Notes: generated by a model from the letters alone, not told the origin. Counted from the first letter of the stretch, positions 13,590 through 24,872 are shown. The stretch is DNA of 64,000 nt from Microbotryomycetes sp. JL201 (GCA_033819885.1 JAQYUZ010000002.1:434001-498000); one strand, 5' to 3'. Numbers and translations: made by a program.

Positions 13590-13724
13590 ATGAAATCGGA
13601 AAGAGACGGTACTAAAGATAAGGAGAAACCTGCCTTGCCCGACGGAGCAGCGGTAAATAGGGCCATCGACCAGCGAGGCGCCTCGATCAAGCGCATGCAG
13701 GCCGTCGAGATGGGACGACGATAA
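13590..13724 (+). CDS. Possible 44-residue small protein
   Basis: An ATG-initiated frame reads MKSERDGTKDKEKPALPDGA and ends QAVEMGRR. It lies in the gap upstream of the divergent Rab5 gene. The ATG is preceded by TTTACAACAG, which resembles a splice acceptor, so it may instead be a terminal exon with an upstream non-coding exon. Composition is charged and not low-complexity. I recognise no family. It may be chance. Confidence 0.25.
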   Translation: MKSERDGTKDKEKPALPDGAAVNRAIDQRGASIKRMQAVEMGRR

Positions 13725-13744
13725 CGTGCTGGCGCAACACGGCT

Positions 13745-13799
13745 ACACACACACGCACACGGCCACACGCACACACACACACACACACGCACACACACA
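13745..13799. repeat. (CA)n microsatellite
   Basis: This is an imperfect CA/CG-interrupted dinucleotide tract of about 55 bp with several CACACGCACAC interruptions. It lies in the intergenic region between the Rab5 and phosphatase genes. Confidence 0.95.
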
Positions 13800-14173
13800 A
13801 GGTAGAAAATATGTGCAAACGGTCCCAGCCGACGTCGGGATCTACTTGGGAACGCCACTTGAAAGACCTATGAAGGCCCTGGATATGGCAAAGACGCGAC
13901 ATCGACTCGAGCGGCCGGTGGGCTCAGTCGCGGTCGAAGAGGCGGGGCCATCATTTGATTGTCCACTCGATGGTCGACGTGACGAGGATGCACAGCGGTC
14001 GTAGGCGACAACAAGTCTGGAAGAGAGTCAAGAACGATGCCACTCGAGAACCTCTGAGGCGGAACCGGCAGCGTGAATCGAGAAGTCCTCTTTTCCTGAG
14101 ACGACACGTCCAGATCGCTAGCGAGACTGCAGGCAGACACCGATAAGTCATGTTTGCTCGTCGTTGTCAGACA
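13800..14173. other. Intergenic, 3' of phosphatase gene
   Basis: Apart from the CA repeat and the possible small ORF, I see nothing assignable between the Rab5 start and the phosphatase stop. It probably contains the phosphatase 3' UTR and Rab5 upstream sequence. Confidence 0.4.
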
Positions 14174-16113
14174 TCAAGGTAGACCGACGTACACAGTGAG
14201 AACCTCGACGTCATCGGAACCGGCACTGGCGCCTTCTAAAGCAATCGAGCTGACGACGGGGACCAGACCGTGCAGAGCAACAGAATCCACTTCCGGCGTT
14301 GACAGGTTTGACTCGCAAGCTGATGAGCCTTCGGACGACGACGGCGTGCGTGGGCTTGCAGCGACAGGTTGAGGGTATTCGGTTGAGGCAATGATCGTCG
14401 GTGGCGCTTGCGCGTGACCGTACTTGCTGTATTGCTCTCGAAGCAATCTCTCGTACGCTACGAGCTGAAAAACAAGGCTGAGGTTCGGACCGATCCACTC
14501 ACTCCGCTCTTTGACAAATGAATCTGTTATGCTCAATGTCAGAGGCTTTTCTTCTTGCATTGATATTTGCGCGCGACTCACATGTATTGTGCATCCCTGT
14601 GCAAGCTGCAAGCTCTCCCGGATCTCGCTCGGATTGGAATGCTTTTGCCGCTTCGCGCATGCAGTACGCAATGACGACAGTCGCACTTCTCGACACGCCG
14701 CACTGGCAATGTACGAGTACGCGACCTTGCCGGGCGTTTGTTGCACGAGCGCGGTCAATAAAATCAAAGGCGGCCTGAAATTTGCCAGCTTCGACTAAAT
14801 CGCTCTCATCATGACCCCACTGCAAAACGAATCAGCGGGGGCACAAGCCAGAATGATAAGCAGCGCTGACTGACCTTGAGCCAAGCATACTCAAGAGCTG
14901 GTCGACCCGTCCGAGTATTCGCAATAAACCGGCTGAATACAGGCGTGGTCGAAGCAATCCGCCCGAGCACGTCACAAGCGTCGGTGCTCGGGCCGATGCT
15001 TGAAATGTCCTTTTTCTCTGTCGGCGGAGCAGACCTGGACGACGCAACGAAGACAGACTGCAGGTTTGGCGTCGAAGCCGTAGGCCTGATCAGAGGCGAC
15101 GACTGGCCGCCATCTTTGGCGCTGCCAGCCGGCGTCCAATGTCGACTGTGCTGAGACGGCCCTCGAGAATGTCGACCCTGGTTCTGAGGATGAGGAGCGA
15201 TTGGCGTGGGCTCTTCTTCCTCCTCCTCAATGACATCGTCTGACCACGGACACGAAACCTCTTTCGCCACGTTCAAAACGTGCCCAAACCGCCATCTTCG
15301 AAGCACGTCGGGGTCATTTGCATTTTGTTCGCTTCCGAGATAGACGCCTGGCAGGATCTCACGCGGCCCATTAGCATAAGGAAAGTCCTCGTCCGAGCCC
15401 GCAACTTCGTCTGGGCGCTCGAGGGATGATGTCTTCAGCAGCTCGACGGCAGACTTCGTCCGGGCGTTGTTAAGTGCTGGTCTCTGTAATGGTGTGTCTG
15501 CACTTGAGATTTGGCCCGTCGCGCCAGGAAGTGTGAGCCGCGGAAGCGACGTGCGACGCTTCATATTTCTGCCGCCACGCATCTGCTCGCGCATTTCGTC
15601 CGTCTGCTGCTTCATCATGAGCCGACCAATCGTCCTATCCTCTTGCTCAGATCCCTCTGGGCCAATGAACGTCTGCAGAGACATCGGTGATGGTGGCAAC
15701 GATCTGGTTTCGGCGTCATCAATTCTCGTCGGTAAAAGAAACGAAGGTGTGCTCGGCGAAACTAGCGACGGCCCCATAGACGTATTGGCGCCTGGAACCA
15801 CCAGAGACAATTGCTTTCGGGTCTTTCGTCGGGCGGCGAGACTGACCTTGCTCGGAGATATGGGTGCCGATGGCATCGGCATGGGGTCTGGCGGTGGAGA
15901 TGGCGGCGGTAGCGTCATGCTGATGGATTTTGGGGATGATGGCAATGGTGAGACTATAATGGGAGACGCCGGCTGCACGACGAACGAGACCTTTTCGGTT
16001 GCAGGTCCGTCTTGTCCATCAAGGACTTGCAGGGGGACCAGCTGGAACTTTGATTGCTCGCTTTCGACAGACGAGTTGGAGTATGGCGGAGATGGGTAGC
16101 CCCGAACCGACAT
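14174..16113 (-). CDS. Dual-specificity MAPK phosphatase, Msg5/Pmp1-like
   Basis: ATG at 16113 ([13 protein letters not shown]). A Ser/Pro-rich N-terminal half of roughly 240 residues precedes the catalytic domain. The domain begins [20 protein letters not shown] and [10 protein letters not shown]. An acidic EEEEEE segment and a Ser-rich loop follow, then the catalytic P-loop [16 protein letters not shown] (Cys-x5-Arg, near 14700). The next exon reads [20 protein letters not shown], joined through an intron whose donor ATACAT|GTGAGT and acceptor ACAG|AT restore Tyr. [10 protein letters not shown] and the SFVKxRSxWIGPN block are typical of the yeast Msg5 and fission yeast Pmp1 phosphatases, which dephosphorylate cell-integrity and pheromone MAP kinases. 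The ~120-residue loop inside the domain is unusually long. The pathway is inferred from family. Confidence 0.85.
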
Positions 16114-16773
16114 GGTGCGTCGTCCGATGCAGCTTACTGAGCTGAGCTAGTGCGAGGCCAACACAAGACAATTGCCCGACCGCAGGCGAATGCGCGGCGC
16201 CAGCTGAAAGCCTGTGCAGTGGCTGATTGGTGCCCGGTTGAAAGGGCGTGACAATGTGTGGTATCGCCGACCGATGCCAATCCGCACGCGTCGAGTTGCA
16301 CGCGTCCGAGGACAATCCGTTAGCAAGCGCAGCCAAGTTGGGTGTGTGCGTGGTCTAGCTGGTACTATTCGTGACTTGGCAGAGGCGTGCAGAGCCGAGG
16401 GCCGCCTGCGAGGTGGGCGCACTGAGGTGGCACCGCCTTGGCTTGGGCGGTTGGCGCGACTCTGGTCGTCGTCCTCAAGCAAGCATTGCTGTGCACACTG
16501 CAAGGTCGTCGCACAGCGCGTTCCGAGTCAACAAGAAAGGTGAGAAGCGTCGGGTGTGCTCTCGGCGAGAGCGCAGGGCGCACGAAACGCAACGAGCTGA
16601 GCGCGCGCCGCTACCAAACTGCTGCGGCGCGGCGGACGCTAAATTGAAATGCTTGCAAGCTCTGCAAGATAGACGTCGGAACTTGGAGACATGACCGGGC
16701 CCGTGCAAACTCCTTGCAACTGCCAAAATGTCTTTTGACGTACTGTGTTTCAATACCTTGCCCTTAAGGCGCC
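16114..16773. promoter_or_regulatory. Divergent intergenic region
   Basis: 660 bp between the phosphatase (-) and the Pmp3-like gene (+). It is rich in GCGC-containing words and has no convincing coding frame. It must contain both promoters; no named element is recognised. Confidence 0.35.
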
Positions 16774-17238
16774 ATGACGACCCAGGCCACACCGAAACAG
16801 GAACAGCCACCAGCTTACAGTCCTCCTTCGCCGACTAGTCAGACGCAGAGGCCAACGCGTGACTCGCCATCATCCACTCCCTCAGAGGCATCAGTGATTT
16901 ACATCGTTCATTCGCCTCGTCGCCATCGCCACCAGAGACCTCGTTCCTCGGCAACGCCAACGAATGCTCGGCCAATCACCGACGCTCAGTTGTGCGGTCT
17001 GTTCGTCCTCGCCTTCTTCCTGCCGCCGCTTGCTGTGTCCGTTGTGTCCGGCAAGCCGTGCTCAGGCGAGTAGTGGCGAGCTTCACCTGGGATCGCAGGA
17101 TCGCGTCCAATAGCATTAACTGTCGTCTCGGTCCATGCAGGTCTGTTTTGGCTCAACTTGTTGCTCTTCGTTCTCTTCTGGCCTTTGGCTGTCCTGCATG
17201 CGGCCTTGGTGATTTCTGACAAAGTCAAACTAGCGTAG
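16774..17238 (+). CDS. Pmp3/UPF0057-like small membrane protein
   Basis: Two exons, 16774-17065 and 17141-17238, give 129 residues. The first ~70 are Pro/Ser/Thr-rich and probably cytosolic. Two hydrophobic segments follow, LCGLFVLAFFLPPLAVSVVS and LFWLNLLLFVLFWPLAVLHA, separated by GKPCSG; the tail is LVISDKVKLA. The LPPLAV and WPLAVLHA patterns match the proteolipid Pmp3 family of plasma-membrane potential and salt-tolerance proteins. The splice uses donor TCAG|GCGAGT, a GC-AG intron; only this choice keeps the second hydrophobic segment in frame. The long N-terminal extension occurs in some fungal members. Confidence 0.75.
17066..17140 (+). other. GC-AG intron in Pmp3-like gene
   Basis: 75-nt intron with donor GCGAGT and acceptor CATGCAG. 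It joins GKPCS to GLFWLN in frame. Confidence 0.75.
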
Positions 17239-17395
17239 CATGGCAAGTCGAACGTCAATAGCATACTGTTGCAATTCGCTCCGTCTGTAGCCCTTCCAGT
17301 CTTTGCACGTCAAGAGTTGCAGCCGATTACTGTGGGTGACGCACGACGCACAGGCCCCTGTTTCACTCATTGGCGCTCGCTCGCCTGTACGCGCG

Positions 17396-18305
17396 ATGAT
17401 CCATGGCGGTACGGCGACCTGGGCGAATCACACATTTTATTGCGATTCAATGGCGTGCTGATTGTATCTCATGCAAACGTACCAGTGCTCATCTTCAACA
17501 ACACGGGCAAGCCTCGGCTGACGAAATACTACACGGCAAGCAATCGTCTCGGTTCCAACTGGGCATGTTCGGCAGCTGACGATTCGTCTTTGTCTGTTCA
17601 GCCCTCGTCACCGCAGAAGCGCGCACAGATCTTGACGCGCATCTTCAACCTCGTGTCTGAGCGCGACGACTCGCTGTGCAACTTTGTTGAATTGCCACCA
17701 GACTTTGGATTCATTGACCCAGACGCGAGCCAGACGGACGGGTACGACGAGGACGTGCAAGATCAGGATCTCCGAGTCATTTACAGACATTACGGTCAGT
17801 CGTGAATCGGTGCCGACGATGGCAACCCACTCATGCTCGTCAAGGGCCAACAGCCACACTTTACTTTGTTTTCATCGTCGATCAAAGCGAGAGTGAACTT
17901 GGCATTCTTGACCTAATTCAGGTCAGTCGCAGAACGATGTCGTTTGCGTATGAGCCCCAGACTCACGCCACAGTCACTAACATCTCCACAGGTGTTTGTA
18001 GAGTCGCTCGACAGATGCTTTGAAAACGTGTGCGAGCTGGACCTCATTTTCCACTTTGACGAGGTGCGTGCCCGAGAAAGCTTCAGTGTGCTCCGGCCAC
18101 TGAGTCTCATCGCGCGCGCTAGGTTCACACCCTGCTCGGCTGCCTCATTACTGGCGGACTCGTCCTTGACACTTCAATAGACTCTATTCAGACGAATTTC
18201 AGCGCACAAATCAAGGCGCGCAAAGCTTCCTCGTCAAGTGGCATTTCGACGCCAACGAGCTTGCTCGGCGGCACAGAACAATGGTTTTCGCGAAGGTCGA
18301 GATGA
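17396..18305 (+). CDS. aps3: AP-3 complex subunit sigma
   Basis: Small clathrin-adaptor chain of AP-3, which carries cargo from Golgi or endosomes to the vacuole. Exon 1 is only 13 nt (17396-17408, MIHG). Exon 2 (17486-17535) gives VLIFNNTGKPRLTKYYT, and exon 3 starts at 17602 with PSSPQKRAQILTRIFNLVSE. Later exons give VIYRHYATLYFVFIVD, QSESELGILDLIQVFVESLD, RCFENVCELDLIFHFDEV and HTLLGCLITGGLVLDTSIDS. These match AP-3 sigma rather than AP-1/2 sigma, notably SSESELGILDLIQVFVE-like and FENVCELDLIFH. The second intron (17536-17601) has a GCAAGC donor and is the only junction giving the family's exact spacing. Differences from usual: an acidic insert, DPDASQTDGYDEDVQDQD, and a Ser-rich C-terminal extension to WFSRRSR. 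Confidence 0.92.
17536..17601 (+). other. GC-AG intron in AP-3 sigma
   Basis: 66-nt intron with donor CACG|GCAAGC and acceptor TTCAG. It joins KYYT to PSSPQKR with the same residue spacing as other AP-3 sigma chains. Confidence 0.75.
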
Positions 18306-18440
18306 AATCCCTGCAAGTCTCATGAAAACGCACAATGTTGTAATTCCTTCCTGAGAGGTGTTGTACTGTGGCAAATTGAGGCTGTGATTGTTTCAACAAA
18401 CGAGAAAACGGAAACGGAAACCTCTTGTGTGAACGCGTGT

Positions 18441-20753
18441 CTATTCGAAATCGAAATCATGGGCGCGTGAATAAAAGTCATTACTGCAATTTGTCCTCGT
18501 TTCATCTTGCTCCGAAATTGGTGACCGGGAACGCGACGCGTCCATCAACGAAGTCAACGAACCAAACACGACCGGTAGCGATCCTGTTGACAGCATTTCG
18601 AACAGCGTTCGAGCTTCTGACGCCAAGATGGATGGTCCTACGTCGATAGTGTTCTCCTGAGACTGAGGCTTCTTTGCTTTGACCGTCCCCCGATCCGATT
18701 CAGATGGTACCAACCGTGTCGGATTGTCCGAATCTGATCCGCTCATGCTCATGCCCCACCATAGCCCATCAGACGACGCACTGGCGAGCGTCACACCTTG
18801 CAACTCGTTCAATACGGCCAATGTCGCGACGCATCGCTCAGACAAGATCATGAACGGACTCGACTCGCTGTCGGCCGATGACCCACTCAACCTCCTGACA
18901 GTGCGCATCAACGCGCGAGCGACGGCCGGGCTGTTGCGAAGCTTGAGCTTGACGTCGACAGGAGCCATGTAAGCGAGATTGTATAGAGACATTACGAGAT
19001 TTTCGACATGCGCGAGACCGGGCTCGGCCGTGACGATCTGAAAGTCGGCTTCTGTCACGGGCATTTGTCTGAGCAATGACTCGAACAGTTCGACGGGGTC
19101 GCGCGCGCCGATAAGACCACTCAAAATTGACCGGTTCGCGTCCAGCAATGAGATCTGAGCAAAGGCGGCGATCCCAAGCTCAAAGTACAATGGCGGCCTG
19201 GTCTGCATAGACTGGTTGATCCTGGTCGCCGAAGTCATGTCGTTGGATAAGTCAAAGTACATCTGGTCTTTGTTGTCCGCGTCGGCGATGAAAAAGTACA
19301 ACAGGTCGACAACCCGAGCCACTGTCGCCGTGTCGTGATCTGCGAGCTGTACACCGAGACTGAACATAACGAGCGTCTCCAGCACAGTCTTGCGCAACAA
19401 GAGCGAGTCCGCTGCAGACACGCTGAGGGGCCACCGGCGCTTGTCGTCTGCAGCGTCCCGCTCGAGCGGCAAGCTGGCTACACCCAGCAAGACGCGAAAA
19501 AGCCGCTGATCTTGTTGCATGAATCGAGCGTTGTCTTCCGACGTGGCGAAATTGCGGATGAGGTTGGTAATTGAAAGGGAGAGCTCGGTTGCCCGAAGCG
19601 GCGTTAGTCCATCTTCGGCAGCGGCTGCAATGTCTTCGAACTCGGAAATGCGCGGCTTGATCGTCGTTTCCTCTTCTGCTGCAACAGCAAACAGACTTCG
19701 TATGGTTTTGGCTTTGCTGCGAGCACCTGACGAAGTGTACTCTGTTGCTATAGCCACGTCTGCGTCTGGACCAAAAGCCGTCTCGGACAAGATGTCGACT
19801 AGCTCTTCGAGAATGTCAGGACAGTTGGCCAGAGCGAAGGAAAATGTGCCTGGCGTCCTGTCGTGTCGATGCTCTTGCGTCGTCAGTGAAATTAGCAGCA
19901 ACGAGTTGAGCGCGAACGCTACTTCGCCAGCCAGGCGGCTCCGCAATGACATAGTCAGGGAGTGAATGTCGACAACACCTGTTCAGTGTGTGCATTGACA
20001 GTGTCAGGAGGCACCTCACGTCGGTTCAGAATCCGTAACGCACCCAAGTCTTGCACAGTACGAACCGGCCTCTTGAGTGTCGCCTGATTGGCCAGTTCAT
20101 CTATTTGATGAACCTCCCAGCCGGCATGGGAGTCTATTGGTCGAGCGAGCGGAGCGTATTGTATCCGTTGTCGCTTGCGCCGAACAGGTTTCGTCGGCTT
20201 GACCTCGGCTTCGGACACAGCGTCGAACTCGGTCACACCTGTACGCAGCCTGTCAGCAACGAGTTCTTGAGTATGAAATCTTCGCTAGTAAGAGTGACTT
20301 GCTTCGTCTTTTGGAGTCTTGATTCACGGTGACTACGCTCGATTCCGATTGCAGGGCTGTCTGACCCAGACCAGTAGATAACGGTCTCGCAGGCGGATTC
20401 ATCGGCAAAGCATCTTGCAATTTCATCGGAGACGGCATTGAAGTCGGTGTCGGCAAGTTCTGACTTGAGAACGATGAAGCTGCGGCCTGGTCCGTGACAG
20501 ACGACGGTTGAATTTGCAAGGCAGCAGTGGGCGTCGACGGCGTGTATGTGGGAGTCGACACTAATACCCCTGGGGGAGGCCTAGTACTGAGGGGCAACGG
20601 CGCTTGCGCTTGCGGCAGCACAGGTCGATTTTGAAAGGGCGTCGCAGCCTGGCTCACTGGAACGCCAGATGGTGTTTGCTGCGTGAGCGACTGCTGCTCC
20701 TGCTGTTGTTGCTGCAAATACCCGTGCTGTGGGTGTTGCTGTTGAGAATGTGA

Positions 20754-20787
<34 letters not shown>

Positions 20788-21498
20788 GCTTGCTGTTTTT
20801 GTTGATTGAGCTGTGCCTGCCGCAGCGCCACGAAAGCGGTCTCAAAGGGCAGCAGGATGGAATGATACGCCTGTATCACGTCGAATGTCAATGTAAGGTA
20901 TAAATTGGTTGCTGACCTGCACTCACCTGAGCAAGAGCTGCAACTCTATGCTGCGGATGTTGACCATTTGTGTCTGTCGGGAAACCTAGCGTGGTGAGAG
21001 CGGCTGCCCAGACAGAATTTTGATGCGCCTGAGGCGAGCCAGAGATGTCAGTTTCACGCAGGTTGGCTATGCGCATGAAGCCTACCTTGGCAAAACCTCC
21101 ATAACGCATAACAACTAACAACGCCGAGATCAGTACGAGGGACAAGAGCTGGACTGTGTTCCGCTTACACTGATATAACGTAGCAAGGTCGACCATGCGC
21201 CCATCGATGACTGGTGGTCCCGAGAAAGGCTCTTTGCGCCTGGCATAAAAGTCGTTGAGAGTTCTGAGAAAGTTTTGCGACGCCAATGGGTTCACAGCCG
21301 GGCGCATGCCACTTTGTCCAGCAGGAACAGCAGACTGCTGGCCATTAACGGTTGGGGGCCGCACTGGCGTGCCATTGGCCAAAGGGCTTGCCGCTGCCGG
21401 TGACGGCGCGCTGATGACTGCAGCTGGTGTCGATTGAGCTGGCGAAGGCGCCTGTAGTGGCATGGTCATGTTCAAGCCTTGGTGTGGCTGGTATTGTA

Positions 21499-21529
<31 letters not shown>

Positions 21530-21560
21530 TTGTTGTGGTGCTGGTGGTGGCGATTGTTGC

Positions 21561-21592
<32 letters not shown>

Positions 21593-21630
21593 TTGCTGCT
21601 GCTGTTGCTGCTGCTGTTGCGGTTGCTGTA

Positions 21631-21661
<31 letters not shown>

Positions 21662-22228
21662 CGTACGTTGCTGCTGTTGCTGTATCATGAATTGGCGTAC
21701 GAGCATTTGTTGCTGTGGCGGCAGTTGCTCAAACTTTTCTCGCGTCATCGTCTGTACGACGCGCATCAATTGCTGCTGAGCTTCGGGCGGGATGTTCATC
21801 ATCTGTGATTGTTGGGCCTGCTGTGCATTCGGATGCTGCCCTGGCTGGTTCACACCAACAGCTTGCGGTTGGTTTGATTGACCGGTGAACGTATTTTGCG
21901 CCTGCATCTGCTGCTGCTGGTGTTGCTGCTGTTGTTGCTGGTGGTGTTGTTGCTGTTGCTGATATGCTCTTGCCTGCAGTGCTTGCTGATGTGCAATCTG
22001 TTGTGCGAGCAAGTTGTTGACCGGCGCAGGCGAGTTGTTGGCGTTGGCGTACGCGCCTTGCTGCCCTGCGAGCTGCTGCTGCTGCAAGATCCATTGCTGC
22101 TGAGCATTCAGCTGAGGGCGTTGTGGCTGCTGGCGGAACGCAGCTGCTTGAGGTGCAGCGCCGTCGCCAAACGATGTCGTCTGCGCCCCTCCGCCATGCG
22201 GGAACCTGCACGCGAGCACATACGTCAT
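18441..22228 (-). CDS. swi1: SWI/SNF ARID subunit, Swi1/BAF250-like
   Basis: Chromatin-remodelling subunit. The N-terminal part is glutamine-rich, with many CAG/CAA runs between about 21480 and 22140. The ARID DNA-binding domain follows: NFLRTLNDFYARRKEPFSG, VIDGRMVDLATLYQ, MRYGGFAK, then QNSVWAAALTTLGFP (21270-20980). A second Gln-rich and Pro/Thr-rich stretch covers about 20830-20400. After KRQRIQYAPLARPID comes the long C-terminal helical domain from VVDIHSLTMSLRSRLAGEVA (near 19970), which resembles the conserved BAF250/Swi1 C-terminus, ending DFDFE. The intron before it is read as donor CGAC|GTGAGG and acceptor AACAG|GT, giving RILNRRVVDIHSL. The nominal ATG (22228) lies just upstream of a strong acceptor-like CTGAC...GCGTGCAG, so the true first exon is probably further upstream. 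Confidence 0.82.
20745..20790. repeat. CAG/CTG triplet run in Swi1 gene
   Basis: Near-pure CTG run on the plus strand, encoding consecutive Gln residues on the minus strand just N-terminal of the Pro/Thr-rich linker. Confidence 0.85.
21500..21685. repeat. CAG/CAA polyglutamine tracts in Swi1 gene
   Basis: Dense CTG/TTG repeats on the plus strand encode long Gln runs interrupted by Pro, Arg and Leu on the minus strand. They create spurious poly-Ala, poly-Val and poly-Cys frames on the plus strand. Confidence 0.9.
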
Positions 22229-22961
22229 CAGTCAGCGTTCTCAAGATGGAGGGTTTGCACGCTTATTGGTCGCCATCAATCGTCATGCAGCACTACGACT
22301 GTGTCCCTGTCACGCTCGGACGTGGGCGCACGAGCCTTGTATTCGAGAGGAGGCGATGCACGCGCGTTCGCCAGTTCATGGATGCCTCGTCAACACGTAC
22401 ATGGCCTCGAAAGCGCGACCAAACTTTGTCCTTCGCGCCTGGCGTCGAGGCGAAGGCGCAGGGCGAGGTCACGTGGGCGAAAAAGGGCTGATCAGCCCCT
22501 CGTCGATACGAGGCCGTCGACGAGCATTTGCATCATTGTCTGCACTCTCCTGTGAGTCACCAGCGATCTTTTATCAAGTCTGTCGATCAACCGCGACTGA
22601 TTTCTTCTCCTTTCACATTCAAGACACACGAGTGGGGCCGGCCGCGCTCTCGGCGTCCGTTGGTTGCTGCGCTCGCCAAAAACAAAACTCGGCAGAAACG
22701 GGTGATCATGATGCGAAGGAGCCCTCCAAAAAGGGTTGATCGGCTGCTTCGGAGCAGCGGGAAGAGATCAGACCCAGCCTATTCGCGAGTCCCTGCACGA
22801 TCTGCTCTAGAGCCGTTTGGACTGCTGAGCCGCGGGGCGCGCACATGCGCGCGCGCGCGAGCGAAAAGTTTGCCCCGCCAGGTGAATAGGAGACATCATC
22901 GCAATCATAAGTTTGGGTGACAGTGCGAAGGAAATGGAAATGGCATTCTATGTCGCGTCTC
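22229..22961. promoter_or_regulatory. Upstream region of Swi1 gene
   Basis: 733 bp between the nominal Swi1 start and the stop of the next minus-strand gene. It likely holds the Swi1 promoter, its 5' leader and a first exon that I cannot define. Long plus-strand open frames here have no recognisable content. Confidence 0.4.
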
Positions 22962-24872
22962 TTACGTGATCAGAGAGGAACTGTCTTGGATCGATGCTTG
23001 CCGCTGCCGGTACGCGTCCCACCGCTTCTGCCCTTCCACGAGCAGCTGCTCCCTGCGCGCCGAGGAGGCTTTCGAATCGCCTTTCGTTCCATGCACTTCT
23101 TCGGAACCTTCCGGATCAGTGCCACGCTCAAGCAATAAAAGCGCATCCAACCCTGCAACCGTGCCACCGCCACCGACGCGTAATGCGCCGAGAGCTTCCT
23201 CCAGCGACGCGCCCGTTGACAACCGCGAATCGGTCATATCATTGCCTTCGATCGGCAACGGCTCGCCTTCAGGGCCGACAGCCGCTTCAGCCACCAAAGA
23301 CAGTCTCGGTGTCGAGGGCGTTAGCGAAGTGATCGAGAACCCGACGTCGTCGAGTAAAGCTCTGCAGTCACGAGCGAGCCTTCTAGGCCACCATTCACCA
23401 GAATGGCAGTCCTTGAGGTCCAATTGAACCATTGACACCGTCGTCGCAGCAGGAATCGTCGGCAGGTTCGTAGCGTAAGGCGCCTTGAGCATAGGCGAAG
23501 TAGAGGCTGCGACGGGGAACGCCAGTGGGCCATACCCCCCTGCGCTGAGACACTGTTGAACGTCCGGCACACATTCGATCAGCTCGCGCACGAGCGACCG
23601 GATCTCGCTCAACTGGTCGACAACGATCTCTGGACGAGTGGTCGGCATGTCGGCGGACACTTTTGAAGGCGAAGTCGAGAGCGGATTGACCGACAAAGGA
23701 TCCCCAGGCGGTGTGCTGTTTTGAGGGATGGCGAGCTGGATGTACATCTCGAGAGCGTCGAGTAATTCGAGCAACATCTGAAACTCGACCCCGGGCCGCT
23801 TCCCAGTTGCAAAGTACCGGACAAGCCGCTTGCGGAGGGGATATAATGGGTTGACATGAGTACTATACCTGCCACTGTAGCCGTTCGCCGTTGAGCGTGA
23901 GCCCCGCTGTCGACTTTCAATTGCTTCGATGTTGCTACCGGAGCGTGATACCACCCTGTCAGCCGGCGCCGCATTCGTGTATTGCTGCTCTCTGATCCAA
24001 GATCGCCAATTCTCGAGCATCATTTCTGCGTGTTGCTTTACGGACGAATTTGTTGCTGCGCGTGATCGCTTCGGAAACTGGTAAGAATTGATAGACGAGG
24101 TGTCGGACAAAGACGCAGCTGACGAAGAGTCATTTTGGAACCTGTAATTCGATGAGCTCTGATGCTGCCCGTTCGTTCCATTCTGCAGCAGCGGCATGGA
24201 AGCCGTGCTTAGGTCTCCGATAGTCGTGCCATTCGAGAAGACTGAAGCGCTCGCAAGAGGCGAGCCGGCCGACGAGGCAAAAGACGAAATGGAGTGTCGA
24301 TTGTGACCGTACCCGTAAGACGGTCCGCCCAGAGGCGACTGCGACATGGAAGATGCAGACACGGTAGACCCTCGACGGGTGACGTCGAATTCCGACGGCG
24401 TGTCTGTCATCGACGACGTGCGTGACGCTGTCGACTTTGACTTGAGAGACCCTCGCCGACCAAAGTCCTAGCGTCACGAGCCGACAAGTCAGCTTTCGCT
24501 TGCAGTGGCGTCTGTGGCGCGATGCAGAGCACTGACAAAGTCACCAGCCTTCGCTTCAGCCAAGCTCTGCTTTTGCTCTGCTTCAAACATCCAGACCGGC
24601 ACGTTGCCGCCCGCTGCTGCTGTTCTCGACGGTTCCGAGCCGTCCGAGGCAGCCGCATGGGGAGGCGGGACCCCGCTCGACGTCTCGACCAAAGGCACAC
24701 TGTATGACGGCGCCTTTTTGGGCTGAGACCTTCGCAAAAAACCAGTCGCTCTGGGCAGTGATCCGAATAGCTGGCCCGAGTTTGCTGAAGGGGTCGATGA
24801 CACACTGTAAAGGCTCCGCGAGCACAGTCGGCGCAACGAACACCAAGAGCACAGGGAGAAGAGGAACGGCAT
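22962..24872 (-). CDS. Unrecognised Ser-rich protein, 613 residues
   Basis: Two exons, 24537-24872 and 22962-24467, separated by a 69-nt GT-AG intron whose removal joins EAKAGDF to DFGRRGSLKSK in frame. The N-terminus MPFLFSLCSWCSLRRLCS is hydrophobic and Cys-containing but weak as a signal. Residues ~20-280 are Ser/Thr/Gly-rich. The following region looks folded: LRKRLVRYFATGKRPGVEFQ, MLLELLDALEMYIQLAIP, EIVVDQLSEIRSLVRELIE and WWPRRLARDCRALLDDVGFS. The last part has helical EQLLVEGQKRWDAYRQRQAS. I do not recognise a family. The first exon is less certain than the second; the shorter alternative starts at ATG 24410. Confidence 0.55.

Noticed and set aside
13532-13902. Val/Cys-rich minus-strand frames near 13.7 kb
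   Set aside because: They are translations of the CA microsatellite.
21427-21779. Plus-strand poly-Ala, poly-Val and poly-Cys open frames
   Set aside because: These are shadows of the CAG/CAA glutamine tracts of the Swi1-like gene on the minus strand.
22206-22228. MTYVLAC as the true N-terminus of the Swi1-like protein
   Set aside because: The sequence looks like an intron end (branch-like CTGAC, then GCGTGCAG), so the ATG is kept only as a nominal limit of the gene.
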